Of a stretch of DNA of 64,000 nt, positions 9,743-17,442 are shown piece by piece. Made by a program: the position numbers and the translations under genes. Source of the stretch: Chryseobacterium angstadtii (GTDB taxonomy: Bacteria; Bacteroidota; Bacteroidia; Flavobacteriales; Weeksellaceae); the NCBI RefSeq assembly GCF_001045465.1, contig NZ_LFND01000005.1, forward strand, positions 1 through 64,000, given 5' to 3'. Position 1 is the stretch's first letter. Every line of letters begins with the position of its first letter. Under the pieces are notes generated by a model. It was not told the DNA's origin. It did no database searches and saw only the letters and a list, made by a program, of their open reading frames with translations.

Positions 9743-10288
9743 ATGTTTAGATTGTTTTTTATATCATTTATAATTTTATTTATTAGTTCTTGTGAAAATA
9801 AAAAGAATGGTACATCATTCCAAAAGACTAATATCCAAAATATTCATTTTGAAATTCCAGAAACTTTCTCATTGAAAAAATCTAAGAGTGAAGATATGGT
9901 AGTATATGATATTTTTTCTAATGGAAAATCAATAGGTTCTATATATTTTGGATCCTACTACGAACCTTTCCATGAGAATTATTCCATTACAGTTGAAAAG
10001 GAAATATATGATAAAGGTAAGGTGAACGGGGAGAAAATATTTTTATCAGATAATGCTCAAAGAGATTATAAGAATGGTATTTTCAATGAGAACTATTATT
10101 ATCTCGATACAATTAATAATAAAGTAGGGCAAATTATGTTACCAAAAAGAAGTAGTAAAGGATTAGTAGGGATTTATTTTGATAGTATAGACATCCATAA
10201 AAATAAGTTTGCCATAATAAGCACAGATTTAAGTGAACACAATAAAAAAATATTTTTGAAAATCTTTAAGACAATAAAAATAGAATAA
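9743..10288 (+). CDS. Lipoprotein, candidate immunity protein to the metalloprotease tip
   Basis: 181 residues with a lipoprotein signal (MFRLFFISFIILFISSC, Cys at 17). It begins two bases after the stop of the metalloprotease cassette, the best-coupled pair among the orphan cassettes. The mature part is mixed alpha/beta in composition with no recognised family. A periplasm-facing lipoprotein would be suited to inhibit an exported protease. Confidence 0.65.
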   Translation: MFRLFFISFIILFISSCENKKNGTSFQKTNIQNIHFEIPETFSLKKSKSEDMVVYDIFSNGKSIGSIYFGSYYEPFHENYSITVEKEIYDKGKVNGEKIFLSDNAQRDYKNGIFNENYYYLDTINNKVGQIMLPKRSSKGLVGIYFDSIDIHKNKFAIISTDLSEHNKKIFLKIFKTIKIE

Positions 10289-10321
10289 TTATTAAAATAT
10301 AGTTTTTTGATAATTTTAAAT

Positions 10322-10774
10322 ATGTATTATAAATTTTTCATACCAGTACTAATTCTATTGATATTCTTTTCCTGTAAAGAAAAGAGGAGCATTCAAGCAA
10401 TAACTATAAACAAAAATATGATTGACGAATTACAAAGAGATAATAAAAGATCTAAAGTGGGAGCTGTTTATGTTATAAGTTTATTTACGGATAATAATAA
10501 AAGTTTATGTGAGATTGTGAAGTGTAAGGAATCCCCCACGTCAATGAATTTTGTTGGGTGCCAGCTTTTAGATAACGATACAATCTTTTTGTATATAGAT
10601 AAAAAAAATAAATATTTAAATTGTTATGAGCCATTAAATAAAGTTATTAAGTTTAATAAAAAGCAATTTATACTTGAGCAAAAAAAAGAAGTAAAGTATT
10701 ATATGCTTGATACACTGAATTGTTCAATAACTCCTACTACCTCAAGCTTCAGCTCTGAGCAGGTGAATAGATAG
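10322..10774 (+). CDS. Small lipoprotein of unknown function
   Basis: 150 residues from the ATG at 10322 (preferred over an upstream in-frame TTG), with a lipoprotein signal (MYYKFFIPVLILLIFFSC, Cys at 18). The mature domain has several Cys residues, for instance LCEIVKC and GCQLL, which may form disulfides. It lies 33 bases after the preceding lipoprotein and before a hairpin repeat. It may be a second immunity gene left over from another cassette; no family is recognised. Confidence 0.6.
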   Translation: MYYKFFIPVLILLIFFSCKEKRSIQAITINKNMIDELQRDNKRSKVGAVYVISLFTDNNKSLCEIVKCKESPTSMNFVGCQLLDNDTIFLYIDKKNKYLNCYEPLNKVIKFNKKQFILEQKKEVKYYMLDTLNCSITPTTSSFSSEQVNR

Positions 10775-10851
10775 TCTTCTTAATAAGTTAGATCTATTAA
10801 TTTTAGTTAAGTGAGTCGGTAAGCTGTTTCTGAAAATAAAATGTACAGTTC

Positions 10852-10900
10852 TTATTGTCACAAGAATCCTTTTGTGTGGCATTTTTGTTCATAATTATTA
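10852..10900. repeat. Left-arm fragment of the hairpin element (copy D)
   Basis: TTGTCACAAGAATCCTTTTG followed by TGTGGCATTTTTGTTCATAA matches the left arm of copies A and B with decay of the outer bases. It still folds as CACAAGA/TTTGTG with a T-run and lies about 80 bases after the lipoprotein gene, so it may act as its terminator. Confidence 0.5.
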
Positions 10901-10933
10901 GTATAGCCTAAGCTACTCAACAGCAGGGCTTGA

Positions 10934-11032
10934 AACAATTTATATCATAACTCAAGCTTAGAAAATAGAATTGGAGGTATTTATGCTCAGTATAATAATA
11001 AAAGTACAACTTGTAAAGGAAAATCTAAATGA
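10934..11032 (+). pseudogene. Remnant of a toxin tip overlapping the next gene
   Basis: About 32 codons (NNLYHNSSLENRIGGIYAQY, then a short Lys-rich end) run to TGA 11030-11032, overlapping the next ATG (ATGA). No start codon or core precedes it. The overlap and position match the 7711 remnant, so this is the surviving end of a lost tip. Confidence 0.35.
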
Positions 11033-11502
11033 AAAGAATAATATTATTAATTTTTTTAGCCAATTTCTTATTGAGTTGTAAATCTCAACTTGATAGAAAA
11101 GATGCGGAATATATTTTAGATACAGCTTTAGAAGTTTCTAGTAAAAATAGAATTAAATATAACTTTATAATTTTAACATCTATGAATGTTAGAGATACAG
11201 CATTTTATAAAAATGGAAAATTTGGCATTGGTATTACAATTATGGATAGTAAGGTGACAGATGGCTTAAATTATAAAAAAATATATTCTTATAAAGGAAT
11301 TCCTATTGTTTCGAAAGATTCTTTAAGAATTTTTAATTCTTTGCTTACTCCTATTCCTTATCAAAATCTTAATGAAAATTCTATAAAAGGGTTACATTAT
11401 GATCCATTTAATATCACATTAATTTTTGATAAAAAATCGAAGCTACTACATACCTTTCCAGAAAATTATGAGAATTATTTTAAGAAATTTAATAAAAATT
11501 AA
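11029..11502 (+). CDS. Lipoprotein, candidate immunity protein
   Basis: 157 residues with a lipoprotein signal (MKRIILLIFLANFLLSC, Cys at 17). The mature part starts with a helical segment (DRKDAEYILDTALEVSSKN) and continues with beta-rich sequence. The start codon overlaps the stop of the preceding tip remnant. No family is recognised; the immunity role is positional. Confidence 0.62.
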   Translation: MKRIILLIFLANFLLSCKSQLDRKDAEYILDTALEVSSKNRIKYNFIILTSMNVRDTAFYKNGKFGIGITIMDSKVTDGLNYKKIYSYKGIPIVSKDSLRIFNSLLTPIPYQNLNENSIKGLHYDPFNITLIFDKKSKLLHTFPENYENYFKKFNKN

Positions 11503-11664
11503 ATCATTGATTTTTTAGAATTCATTAAAAAAGATAATTTTAAAACAAGAGTGAGATATCCCATCTACTCTTCTTTAAAACATCTGCAAATGATTCCTAG
11601 TGTATCAGATTTAATTTTGACTTCAAGCACGAAGAGTATAATTGGTAAGTTTTCATCAAATTGA
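11503..11664 (+). pseudogene. Remnant of a toxin tip between two immunity candidates
   Basis: After the stop at 11500-11502 the same frame stays open for 53 codons (IDFLEFIKKDNFKTRVRYPI ... SIIGKFSSN) to TGA 11662-11664, nine bases before the next gene. It lacks a start codon. Its place between two immunity-like genes suggests the deleted end of another tip, but the coding signal is weak. Confidence 0.3.
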
Positions 11665-11673
11665 TCTAATTCT

Positions 11674-12447
11674 ATGAAAAATATAATTTTTTTAATTCTT
11701 CTAGGACCATTATTGTTTTCCCAAAATTTTCAAACAAAAGATTCTCTTAAAGTGCTTGCTAAAAGTAATTTTAAATCAATGGAAGTATTTGAAAATAAGA
11801 ATGGGAAATTAACTCCAACAAGAAATTACAGCTACGACAAAAATAAGAATGAGATCACTATAAAAAATGTATCTGACAAAAATAAAGAATGGATCAAGAC
11901 AGTTGTTCAACTTGATGATACTTATCGTATTATTCAAGAGAATAAAATAATTGAAGGGATGATGATTTCTGAGAAGGAAAATAAACTTGTGAAGAAACAA
12001 GTTTCAAAGATTAAACAATATACTTATGTATACAATAGTATTCAAATAGAAAGCTATAATAATGAAGGTCATCTATATAAAAAGGAATTTAATCTCGTTG
12101 ACGATAAAGATCGCCTAATTTATAGTACATTATTATTAAATGCTTCTAGTGACATTGTCGTTGCGCAGACAGAAAGATATAATTGGATTGATAATAATAG
12201 CTATGATTATGAAAAGCTAACTTTCAATGCTCCAAAATCAAGAGTAGAAGGGGTATACAAGTTAAATCCATATGGAGATAGGCATTCTTTTAAAGGAAGT
12301 ATGACTATTAATGATAAAACAGAATTGTTGGATTTTAGCCTAGAAGAAAAGATTAAAAAGTTTGATTCCAAAGGAAATTTAATGAAAATTTATATTCTTG
12401 ATAATGGAAAAGAAAATATTTTAGAAAAAAGAAAAATTGTTTATTAA
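11674..12447 (+). CDS. Secreted protein, candidate immunity protein (paralogue of 7839-8600)
   Basis: 257 residues with a signal peptide (MKNIIFLILLGPLLFSQ). Like the protein at 7839 it carries an early ENKNGKLTP segment, repeated Tyr/Asn-rich beta segments and a C-terminal KFDSKGNLMKIYILDNGKE motif, so the two genes look like paralogues. This suggests two related toxins were once in the array. Intact frame; partner toxin absent. Confidence 0.62.
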   Translation: MKNIIFLILLGPLLFSQNFQTKDSLKVLAKSNFKSMEVFENKNGKLTPTRNYSYDKNKNEITIKNVSDKNKEWIKTVVQLDDTYRIIQENKIIEGMMISEKENKLVKKQVSKIKQYTYVYNSIQIESYNNEGHLYKKEFNLVDDKDRLIYSTLLLNASSDIVVAQTERYNWIDNNSYDYEKLTFNAPKSRVEGVYKLNPYGDRHSFKGSMTINDKTELLDFSLEEKIKKFDSKGNLMKIYILDNGKENILEKRKIVY

Positions 12448-12455
12448 TAAAAATT

Positions 12456-12500
12456 CCTCTGCTGCCGCACGAATCCTTTCGTGTGGTACTTTTATCAATA
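12456..12500. repeat. Left-arm fragment of the hairpin element (copy E)
   Basis: CCTCTGCTGCCGCACGAATC followed by CTTTCGTGTGGTACTTTTAT is nearly identical to the left arm of copy B. The stem CCGCACGAA/TTTCGTGTGG with a short T-run lies nine bases after the stop of the preceding gene, so it probably ends its transcript. The right arm is missing. Confidence 0.55.
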
Positions 12501-12550
12501 ACTATCATTTGAATTTTTTTGAGAAGGAAATAGATTCAAATATTTTAGAA

Positions 12551-12641
12551 AACCATTATATTTACTAATACCTATAAAGACTGTTTAAATTTGCATAGTC
12601 TTTATATAGATAACGAAGGAAAAACTAAGAAATCAAAATGA
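12551..12641 (+). pseudogene. Degenerate RHS core scar and toxin tip remnant
   Basis: AACCATTATATTTACTAATA (12551-12570) matches the RHS core codons for NRYIYQY seen at 8679, with a stop in place of Gln. A short frame then ends NLHSLYIDNEGKTKKSK at TGA 12639-12641, overlapping the next ATG as ATGA. The two pieces are in different frames, so most of the core and tip has been deleted between them. Confidence 0.4.
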
Positions 12642-13009
12642 AAAAGATAATGAGTTTATTAGTGATTGTATCTTTTGTATGCTGTACATCGCAGAATAGA
12701 ATATATACCGAAAGTTTCAAAGGTAATTATACATATGCTGATAACAAACAATTTCTAAAAATAAAAATCCTTGATAATAATGCAATCACTATAGAGAAAA
12801 AAGTTGAGGCAAATAGAGTTGAATGCATTGGTAGTTATAAAATTATTTCAAATAAAAAGATTAAAATTAATTGTACAGATAAAAGAAATATAGATAAAGC
12901 CAATAGTATTGCTGATTTTATTCCTTTAAGATTTAATATGAAAGATGAAACAATATTTTTAGAATCAAATACAATCAAGTATAGGAGTCTAATATTACAA
13001 AAAGATTAA
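12638..13009 (+). CDS. Small lipoprotein, candidate immunity protein
   Basis: 123 residues with a lipoprotein signal (MKKIMSLLVIVSFVCC, lipobox VCC, Cys at 15 or 16). The rest is a Lys/Asn-rich beta-type domain. The ATG overlaps the stop of the tip remnant. It is the last gene of the RHS array and is followed by a palindrome before the convergent phytase gene. Function inferred from position. Confidence 0.62.
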   Translation: MKKIMSLLVIVSFVCCTSQNRIYTESFKGNYTYADNKQFLKIKILDNNAITIEKKVEANRVECIGSYKIISNKKIKINCTDKRNIDKANSIADFIPLRFNMKDETIFLESNTIKYRSLILQKD

Positions 13010-13044
13010 TAATAGATTTTGGATTCAAAACTTATAAATTCAAT

Positions 13045-13070
13045 AAACCTTCGAAAACCTTCGAAGGTTT
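13045..13070. terminator. Perfect palindrome between convergent genes
   Basis: AAACCTTCGAA - AACC - TTCGAAGGTTT forms an 11-bp perfect stem with a four-base loop. It lies between the end of the RHS array (13009) and the end of the phytase gene (13133, minus strand). There is no long T-run on either side, so it may be a bidirectional terminator or a dispersed palindromic repeat. Confidence 0.5.
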
Positions 13071-13132
13071 ACAGTTATAAATTACCCATAATAAACAAGC
13101 CCTTTAATCTCCATCTCATTTCAGGTCATGCC

Positions 13133-14158
13133 TTATTTTATACCCTGGCTTTTAATCCTTTCCTCAATAATCCTCCAGTCATAAAAATGAAAAACCCTTC
13201 CGTTGCTCATGGCGACAAATACACCTTTCGGAAATTTTGGTCCTAAATTCACATTCGCGACCTCCGAACCGTCGCTTTCACTGGTGGAAACGGGAATTTC
13301 AGCGATTCTTCCTTTTGCCGGATCTTCTCTCAGATAGACATTAAAGGTATCTTTTTGTTGGTTTGAAACCAGAATATATCCGGTTTGGGCTGAAGTAGGA
13401 TAGATGGAGATTCCTTCCACATCAGATTTAAAATCACCTTTTCCAAAAATGAGAAGCTCCTCATTTCCTTTGGCCGGATCCGCATAATACTGATGTACTC
13501 CAAACTGTTCATCCGAGTAATAGATGTATCCCATTTCATCATCTACGGCGATACTTTCAATTTCTTTAAGACCGCTGTATTTTCCAAACTTACGGATAAC
13601 TTCACCCGTTATTTTTCCGTTTTTTTCAGAAAGCTCATATTGCCACAGATAACCGTCGGCAGGTCCCGATTTTCGTCCCACAACAGCATAAATCATTCCC
13701 GTTGCCGGATTTTTATACATCGAAATCCCCATTGGATCACGCTCTGTTTCTCCGTCAAATACGGTAAAAGCACCCACTTCTTTAAGATCAGGAAGACTGT
13801 AAAGCTTTACCGTATTGGTTTCCCTTTCCGTAACCGCAGCAATATCCGTTTTCTTTCCGTTTAAAACAAAGCCGTATTCGATGTCTACGTTGTTCGGGCG
13901 CTTTAACCCCGGAACTTTATTGATAATTTTTCCGTTCAGATCGAAGGCGAACAGGCCACCGTCTGTATCTTTATCTGTGCCAATGATGATACTTTTTGAA
14001 GCATCTTCAGGATGAATCCAGATCGCGGGATCGTCCGTATCATGAACTACTGTTTCGGTAATGATAGAAGGTTTTATTTTTTTTCCTAAATGGTGTGCGG
14101 TACAGCTTACTACAAAAGGTAAAACTGAAATAGCTATTATAAGTGATGTCTTTTTCAT
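13133..14158 (-). CDS. Beta-propeller phytase (3-phytase), lipoprotein
   Basis: The start at 14158 (MKKTSLIIAISVLPFVVSC) gives a clear lipoprotein signal and lies five bases after the receptor gene; an upstream ATG at 14173 would overlap it. The mature protein shows the beta-propeller phytase pattern: DDPAIWIHPEDASKSIIIGTDK near the N-terminus, GLFAFDLNG, RPNNVDI, ESIAVDDEMGYIYYSDEQFG and DVEGISIY, with many acidic Ca-binding residues. About 340 residues is normal for the family. It hydrolyses Ca-phytate at the cell surface or in the periplasm. The gene directly follows a TonB-dependent receptor on the same strand, and the pair probably forms one operon for acquiring phosphate or inositol phosphates. 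Confidence 0.9.
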   Translation of the reverse strand: MKKTSLIIAISVLPFVVSCTAHHLGKKIKPSIITETVVHDTDDPAIWIHPEDASKSIIIGTDKDTDGGLFAFDLNGKIINKVPGLKRPNNVDIEYGFVLNGKKTDIAAVTERETNTVKLYSLPDLKEVGAFTVFDGETERDPMGISMYKNPATGMIYAVVGRKSGPADGYLWQYELSEKNGKITGEVIRKFGKYSGLKEIESIAVDDEMGYIYYSDEQFGVHQYYADPAKGNEELLIFGKGDFKSDVEGISIYPTSAQTGYILVSNQQKDTFNVYLREDPAKGRIAEIPVSTSESDGSEVANVNLGPKFPKGVFVAMSNGRVFHFYDWRIIEERIKSQGIK

Positions 14159-14162
14159 ACGT

Positions 14163-16973
14163 TTAAAAATCAAATTTTACTCCTAAAGTAAATCTTGGTC
14201 TGTAATATTCAACCTGTGCTGTTCTGCTCTGGATTCCCTGGTAGTATCTTAACGGTTGATTCGTTAGATTATTTGCTTCTGCAAAAACTCTCAGCTGACT
14301 GGTGATTTTATAGGAAGCATTGGCATCAAGGAAAACCTGTTTATCGTAATAGCGGTCCTCAAAAGAATTTCCACCCAGTTCATCAATATAATGAGAAGCA
14401 TAATTCATAGATACTCTTGCTGAAAAACGTTTGTTTTCCCAGGATAGAGACCCGTTGAACATATGCGGAGCAGCTCCCGGAAGCCCTACATCGGTTCTTT
14501 CTATTCCATCTTCATTGGTGATTCCTTTAGCCTTTGACTTTGTATAGGTATAATTCACATACACACCAAGACCTTTCCAGAATGCTCCCGGAATAAAATC
14601 CAACTGACGCTGAAGAGCGACTTCAAAACCGTAAATATCTACATTATCACCATTACGCTGCTGGGTAAATCTCCAGTTGCTTTCTCCGGCAGGGATAGGA
14701 TTGGACTGCCCTGCAAAATCGCCCGCAAAATCAGAGGCTGTATAATTCCTTCTGGAGTAGGTATAAATAAAATCCTTTAAATTCTTATAAAAAACACCTC
14801 CCGAAAGAATTCCTACGGATTTAAAATATTTTTCAGCCATAAAATCAAAATTATAGGCATAAGTGGCTTTTAAATCAGGGTTTCCGGCGGCAATGGTTTC
14901 ATCGGCAGAGATAACGTTCAGATAAGGAACCAGTGAGTAATAATTCGGACGGGCTAAAGCTGTTGTAAAAGCCGCACGGAGCACAAGATCCTGAACCGGA
15001 ACATATTTGAAAGAGATATTAGGTAAAATATTCGTGTAGGTATTGGTTCGGTTGATTTTTCCTTCCAAATCCTCTTCATTCATGACGTAGTTTCCGGTAT
15101 AATCAATTTTTGTGGTTTCAAAACGGGCTCCGGCAATCATCGAGAAAGTTTCGCTGAAATCCTGATCCCATCTGATATATCCTGCGTAAATATTTTCTTT
15201 TGCATTGTAATTGCTGGAAAGGAATTCTTCAGGTTTCAGTTCTCCTTTAAATAAATTAGGATTAAACAGATCCAGACCACCTACATAGGCAGGATCTGCA
15301 AAAGTTCCCGGAACATAGTGGCCCGGCTGGAAATTGTTTCCATCTAAATTCACGGTAGGAACGGAGAGCAGGCTTCCCATATTATCCAAAGGCTCGAAAG
15401 CATAATAATCATTATTTCGCTCCTTTTCTTTTAAGCGAAGACGTAATCCTGCACGTAACCTTCCTTTCTGATTATCTATTACCGAAAATGGAAAACGGAC
15501 GTTCACCTTAGCACCAAATTCTTTCTCCTGTGTAAAACTGTTGGCATCTGAAAGGTCACTCAGCGTATAGACTCCTAAATTGTCAGCGGCCAGTGGAGTG
15601 ATCATAGGTCTTTCCGGATTGCTGAGATCTGAGGAAAAAGTCATTTTCCCGTTTTCAAATTCCATATACCGCTCATGAGGTTTTTTCTCACTTGCCGTAG
15701 CATAATTCATAGACCAGTCCAGATCGATCTTAGAGCCCAGAAGATGTTCACCGCGTAATGCATAGTTCTGCACTTTTTGTCTTTCCAGACGGGTATTGTC
15801 GTTATTGGCATCTCCCGTTTTATTCTGTCGGGTGATGCTCCCTTTCCAACCGGTGATCTCGGTTTCGTCCGTATTGTAGACCGGTTTAATTTTATATCCT
15901 AATGCAAACCTGTTTTCTTTATCTGTCCTGAAATTATACATGGCAGAAGCATAGATCTTATTTTTTGAATTGAATTCATAATCCATGTTCAGGTCAAAAC
16001 TATGCCGGATTCGGTGTTCATTATAATACCGGATACCCATTTTACTGATGTAAGCCGTTTGTGCGGGATCATTAGCCTGGCTCCATGTAGGCTCAATATT
16101 GTCTGAACCGAAATTATTATTGTTATAAGAAAAACTGAAAACAGCGCCCAGCTTTTTATTAAGGAAACGGTTACCATACACGAATCCGGCTGTATAATTA
16201 CCCTTTTCACGGATTGGATTATAACCGCCGGCAAGGGTTGCTGAGATTCTCTGACCATTAGGGGAGGCTCTTGTGATAAGGTTGACGGAACCACCTATGG
16301 CATCGGCATCCATATCCGGAGTAAGTGTTTTATTCACTTCAATAGTGGAAATCATGTCAGAAGGAATAAGATCCATCTGTACATTTCTGTTATCCCCTTC
16401 GGCAGAAGGAATTCTGTCGCCGTTCAGTGTTACGGAATTTAAATTCGGAGCAAGCCCTCTGATGATGAGGCTTCTCGCTTCACCCTGGTCATTCTGTATG
16501 GTGATTCCGGGAACACGTTTCAAGGCATCACCAATATTGGCATCCGGAAAACGTCCGATCTGATCAGCAGAAATTACGTTGGTAATATTGGCATTGTTTT
16601 TCTGCTTGTTCAGCGCCCTTGCCTGATTTTTTAGCGTAGCTCCACTCACTACCACTTCAGCAATCGTTGTCTCCTTGCGGGTAAATACAATATTCTGCTT
16701 TGTATTTTTTTCGGCTTCCACAGAGACATTGTATTCAGTTGCTCCATATCCTAGATAATCTACAGTCATTGTATAATTTCCGGAAGGAACATTCAGGAAA
16801 ACAAAATTACCATGATCATCGGAGGTGGTGTAGATATTTCCCGGAGTCAATTTTATTTTTGCACCCGGAAGTGCTATTTTAGAATCGTCATTAATATTTC
16901 CGGAAACGGTTCCGGTTTGTGCGTAGAAAAAAATAGAGGCACATAATAAGACAGAGGTAAAAATTTTCTTCAC
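14163..16973 (-). CDS. TonB-dependent receptor with carboxypeptidase-like N-terminal domain
   Basis: 936 residues. Signal peptide (MKKIFTSVLLCASIFFYAQ), then a carboxypeptidase regulatory-like domain (about 22-100), plug domain (ISADQIGRFPDANIGDALKRVPGI at about 140-165, GDRIPSAEGDNRNVQM, DMDADAIGGSVNLITR), and a 22-strand-type barrel ending in RPRFTLGVKFDF with a terminal Phe. The plug sequence with GRFPDANIGDALKR is typical of the receptor class that takes up complex organic substrates. Downstream phytase suggests the substrate is a phytate breakdown product or another phosphorylated compound. A TAnnTTTG box lies 25 bases upstream. Confidence 0.92.
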   Translation of the reverse strand: MKKIFTSVLLCASIFFYAQTGTVSGNINDDSKIALPGAKIKLTPGNIYTTSDDHGNFVFLNVPSGNYTMTVDYLGYGATEYNVSVEAEKNTKQNIVFTRKETTIAEVVVSGATLKNQARALNKQKNNANITNVISADQIGRFPDANIGDALKRVPGITIQNDQGEARSLIIRGLAPNLNSVTLNGDRIPSAEGDNRNVQMDLIPSDMISTIEVNKTLTPDMDADAIGGSVNLITRASPNGQRISATLAGGYNPIREKGNYTAGFVYGNRFLNKKLGAVFSFSYNNNNFGSDNIEPTWSQANDPAQTAYISKMGIRYYNEHRIRHSFDLNMDYEFNSKNKIYASAMYNFRTDKENRFALGYKIKPVYNTDETEITGWKGSITRQNKTGDANNDNTRLERQKVQNYALRGEHLLGSKIDLDWSMNYATASEKKPHERYMEFENGKMTFSSDLSNPERPMITPLAADNLGVYTLSDLSDANSFTQEKEFGAKVNVRFPFSVIDNQKGRLRAGLRLRLKEKERNNDYYAFEPLDNMGSLLSVPTVNLDGNNFQPGHYVPGTFADPAYVGGLDLFNPNLFKGELKPEEFLSSNYNAKENIYAGYIRWDQDFSETFSMIAGARFETTKIDYTGNYVMNEEDLEGKINRTNTYTNILPNISFKYVPVQDLVLRAAFTTALARPNYYSLVPYLNVISADETIAAGNPDLKATYAYNFDFMAEKYFKSVGILSGGVFYKNLKDFIYTYSRRNYTASDFAGDFAGQSNPIPAGESNWRFTQQRNGDNVDIYGFEVALQRQLDFIPGAFWKGLGVYVNYTYTKSKAKGITNEDGIERTDVGLPGAAPHMFNGSLSWENKRFSARVSMNYASHYIDELGGNSFEDRYYDKQVFLDANASYKITSQLRVFAEANNLTNQPLRYYQGIQSRTAQVEYYRPRFTLGVKFDF

Positions 16974-16998
16974 TTTTTAACGGTATATTAGATTCGGA

Positions 16999-17006
16999 CA
17001 AATTTA
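16999..17006 (-). promoter_or_regulatory. Bacteroidota -7 box upstream of the receptor gene
   Basis: On the minus strand TAAATTTG matches the Bacteroidota -7 consensus TAnnTTTG exactly and ends 26 bases before the receptor start codon. No clear TTTG -33 partner is visible, so the support is moderate. Confidence 0.4.
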
Positions 17007-17354
17007 AACGTCTGTTTGGTAAGTGAGTTGAAATGAAGGTTAAGATTGTTTTAAGGATTTATGAATAGAATTGAGGTTTTCAAGAGTTAAGCGCTGCCTG
17101 ATTTTCAAAATTAAATCATATTAGGCGAATGAAATCTTACATTATTTCATCAACAAAACCGACCTGAGTTTAATGGAATTATTAAACCCGGCCGGTCAAA
17201 ATATATTAAAATTTGCTATTAAGCCTACTTAAAATTATTCTCCTTACTGCACTTCCGTTTTCGCTTCTTTAATGCTGTTGATTGAAGAGAAGACTACTTT
17301 TACTATGATATAATTAACTTAAAAAAAATAGTAGTTTTTCATCATTTTAAAAAT

Positions 17355-17393
17355 GGGCCGGAAATGAATGCTCATACTAAATCAGCCCGGCCC
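17355..17393 (-). terminator. GC-rich hairpin after the subtilase gene
   Basis: On the minus strand GGGCCGG and CCGGCCC pair across a 25-base loop, followed by ATTTTTAAAA. It begins about 50 bases after the stop of the protease gene and is the only GC-rich stem in the interval, so it is the likely transcription terminator. Confidence 0.5.
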
Positions 17394-17442
17394 CACATAA
17401 AAAAACTTTTGAAAATCGTATGAAAAATTATAATAAAAAAAA

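Larger units (their letters stand above)
16974..17442. other. Intergenic region between receptor promoter and protease end
   Basis: No gene is seen on either strand in these 470 bases. The right part carries the receptor promoter-like box (16999-17006) and the left end near 17355-17393 carries the protease terminator. Between them, AAACCCGGCCGGTC near 17187 is an isolated GC-rich dyad in AT-rich sequence without an obvious role. Confidence 0.6.
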
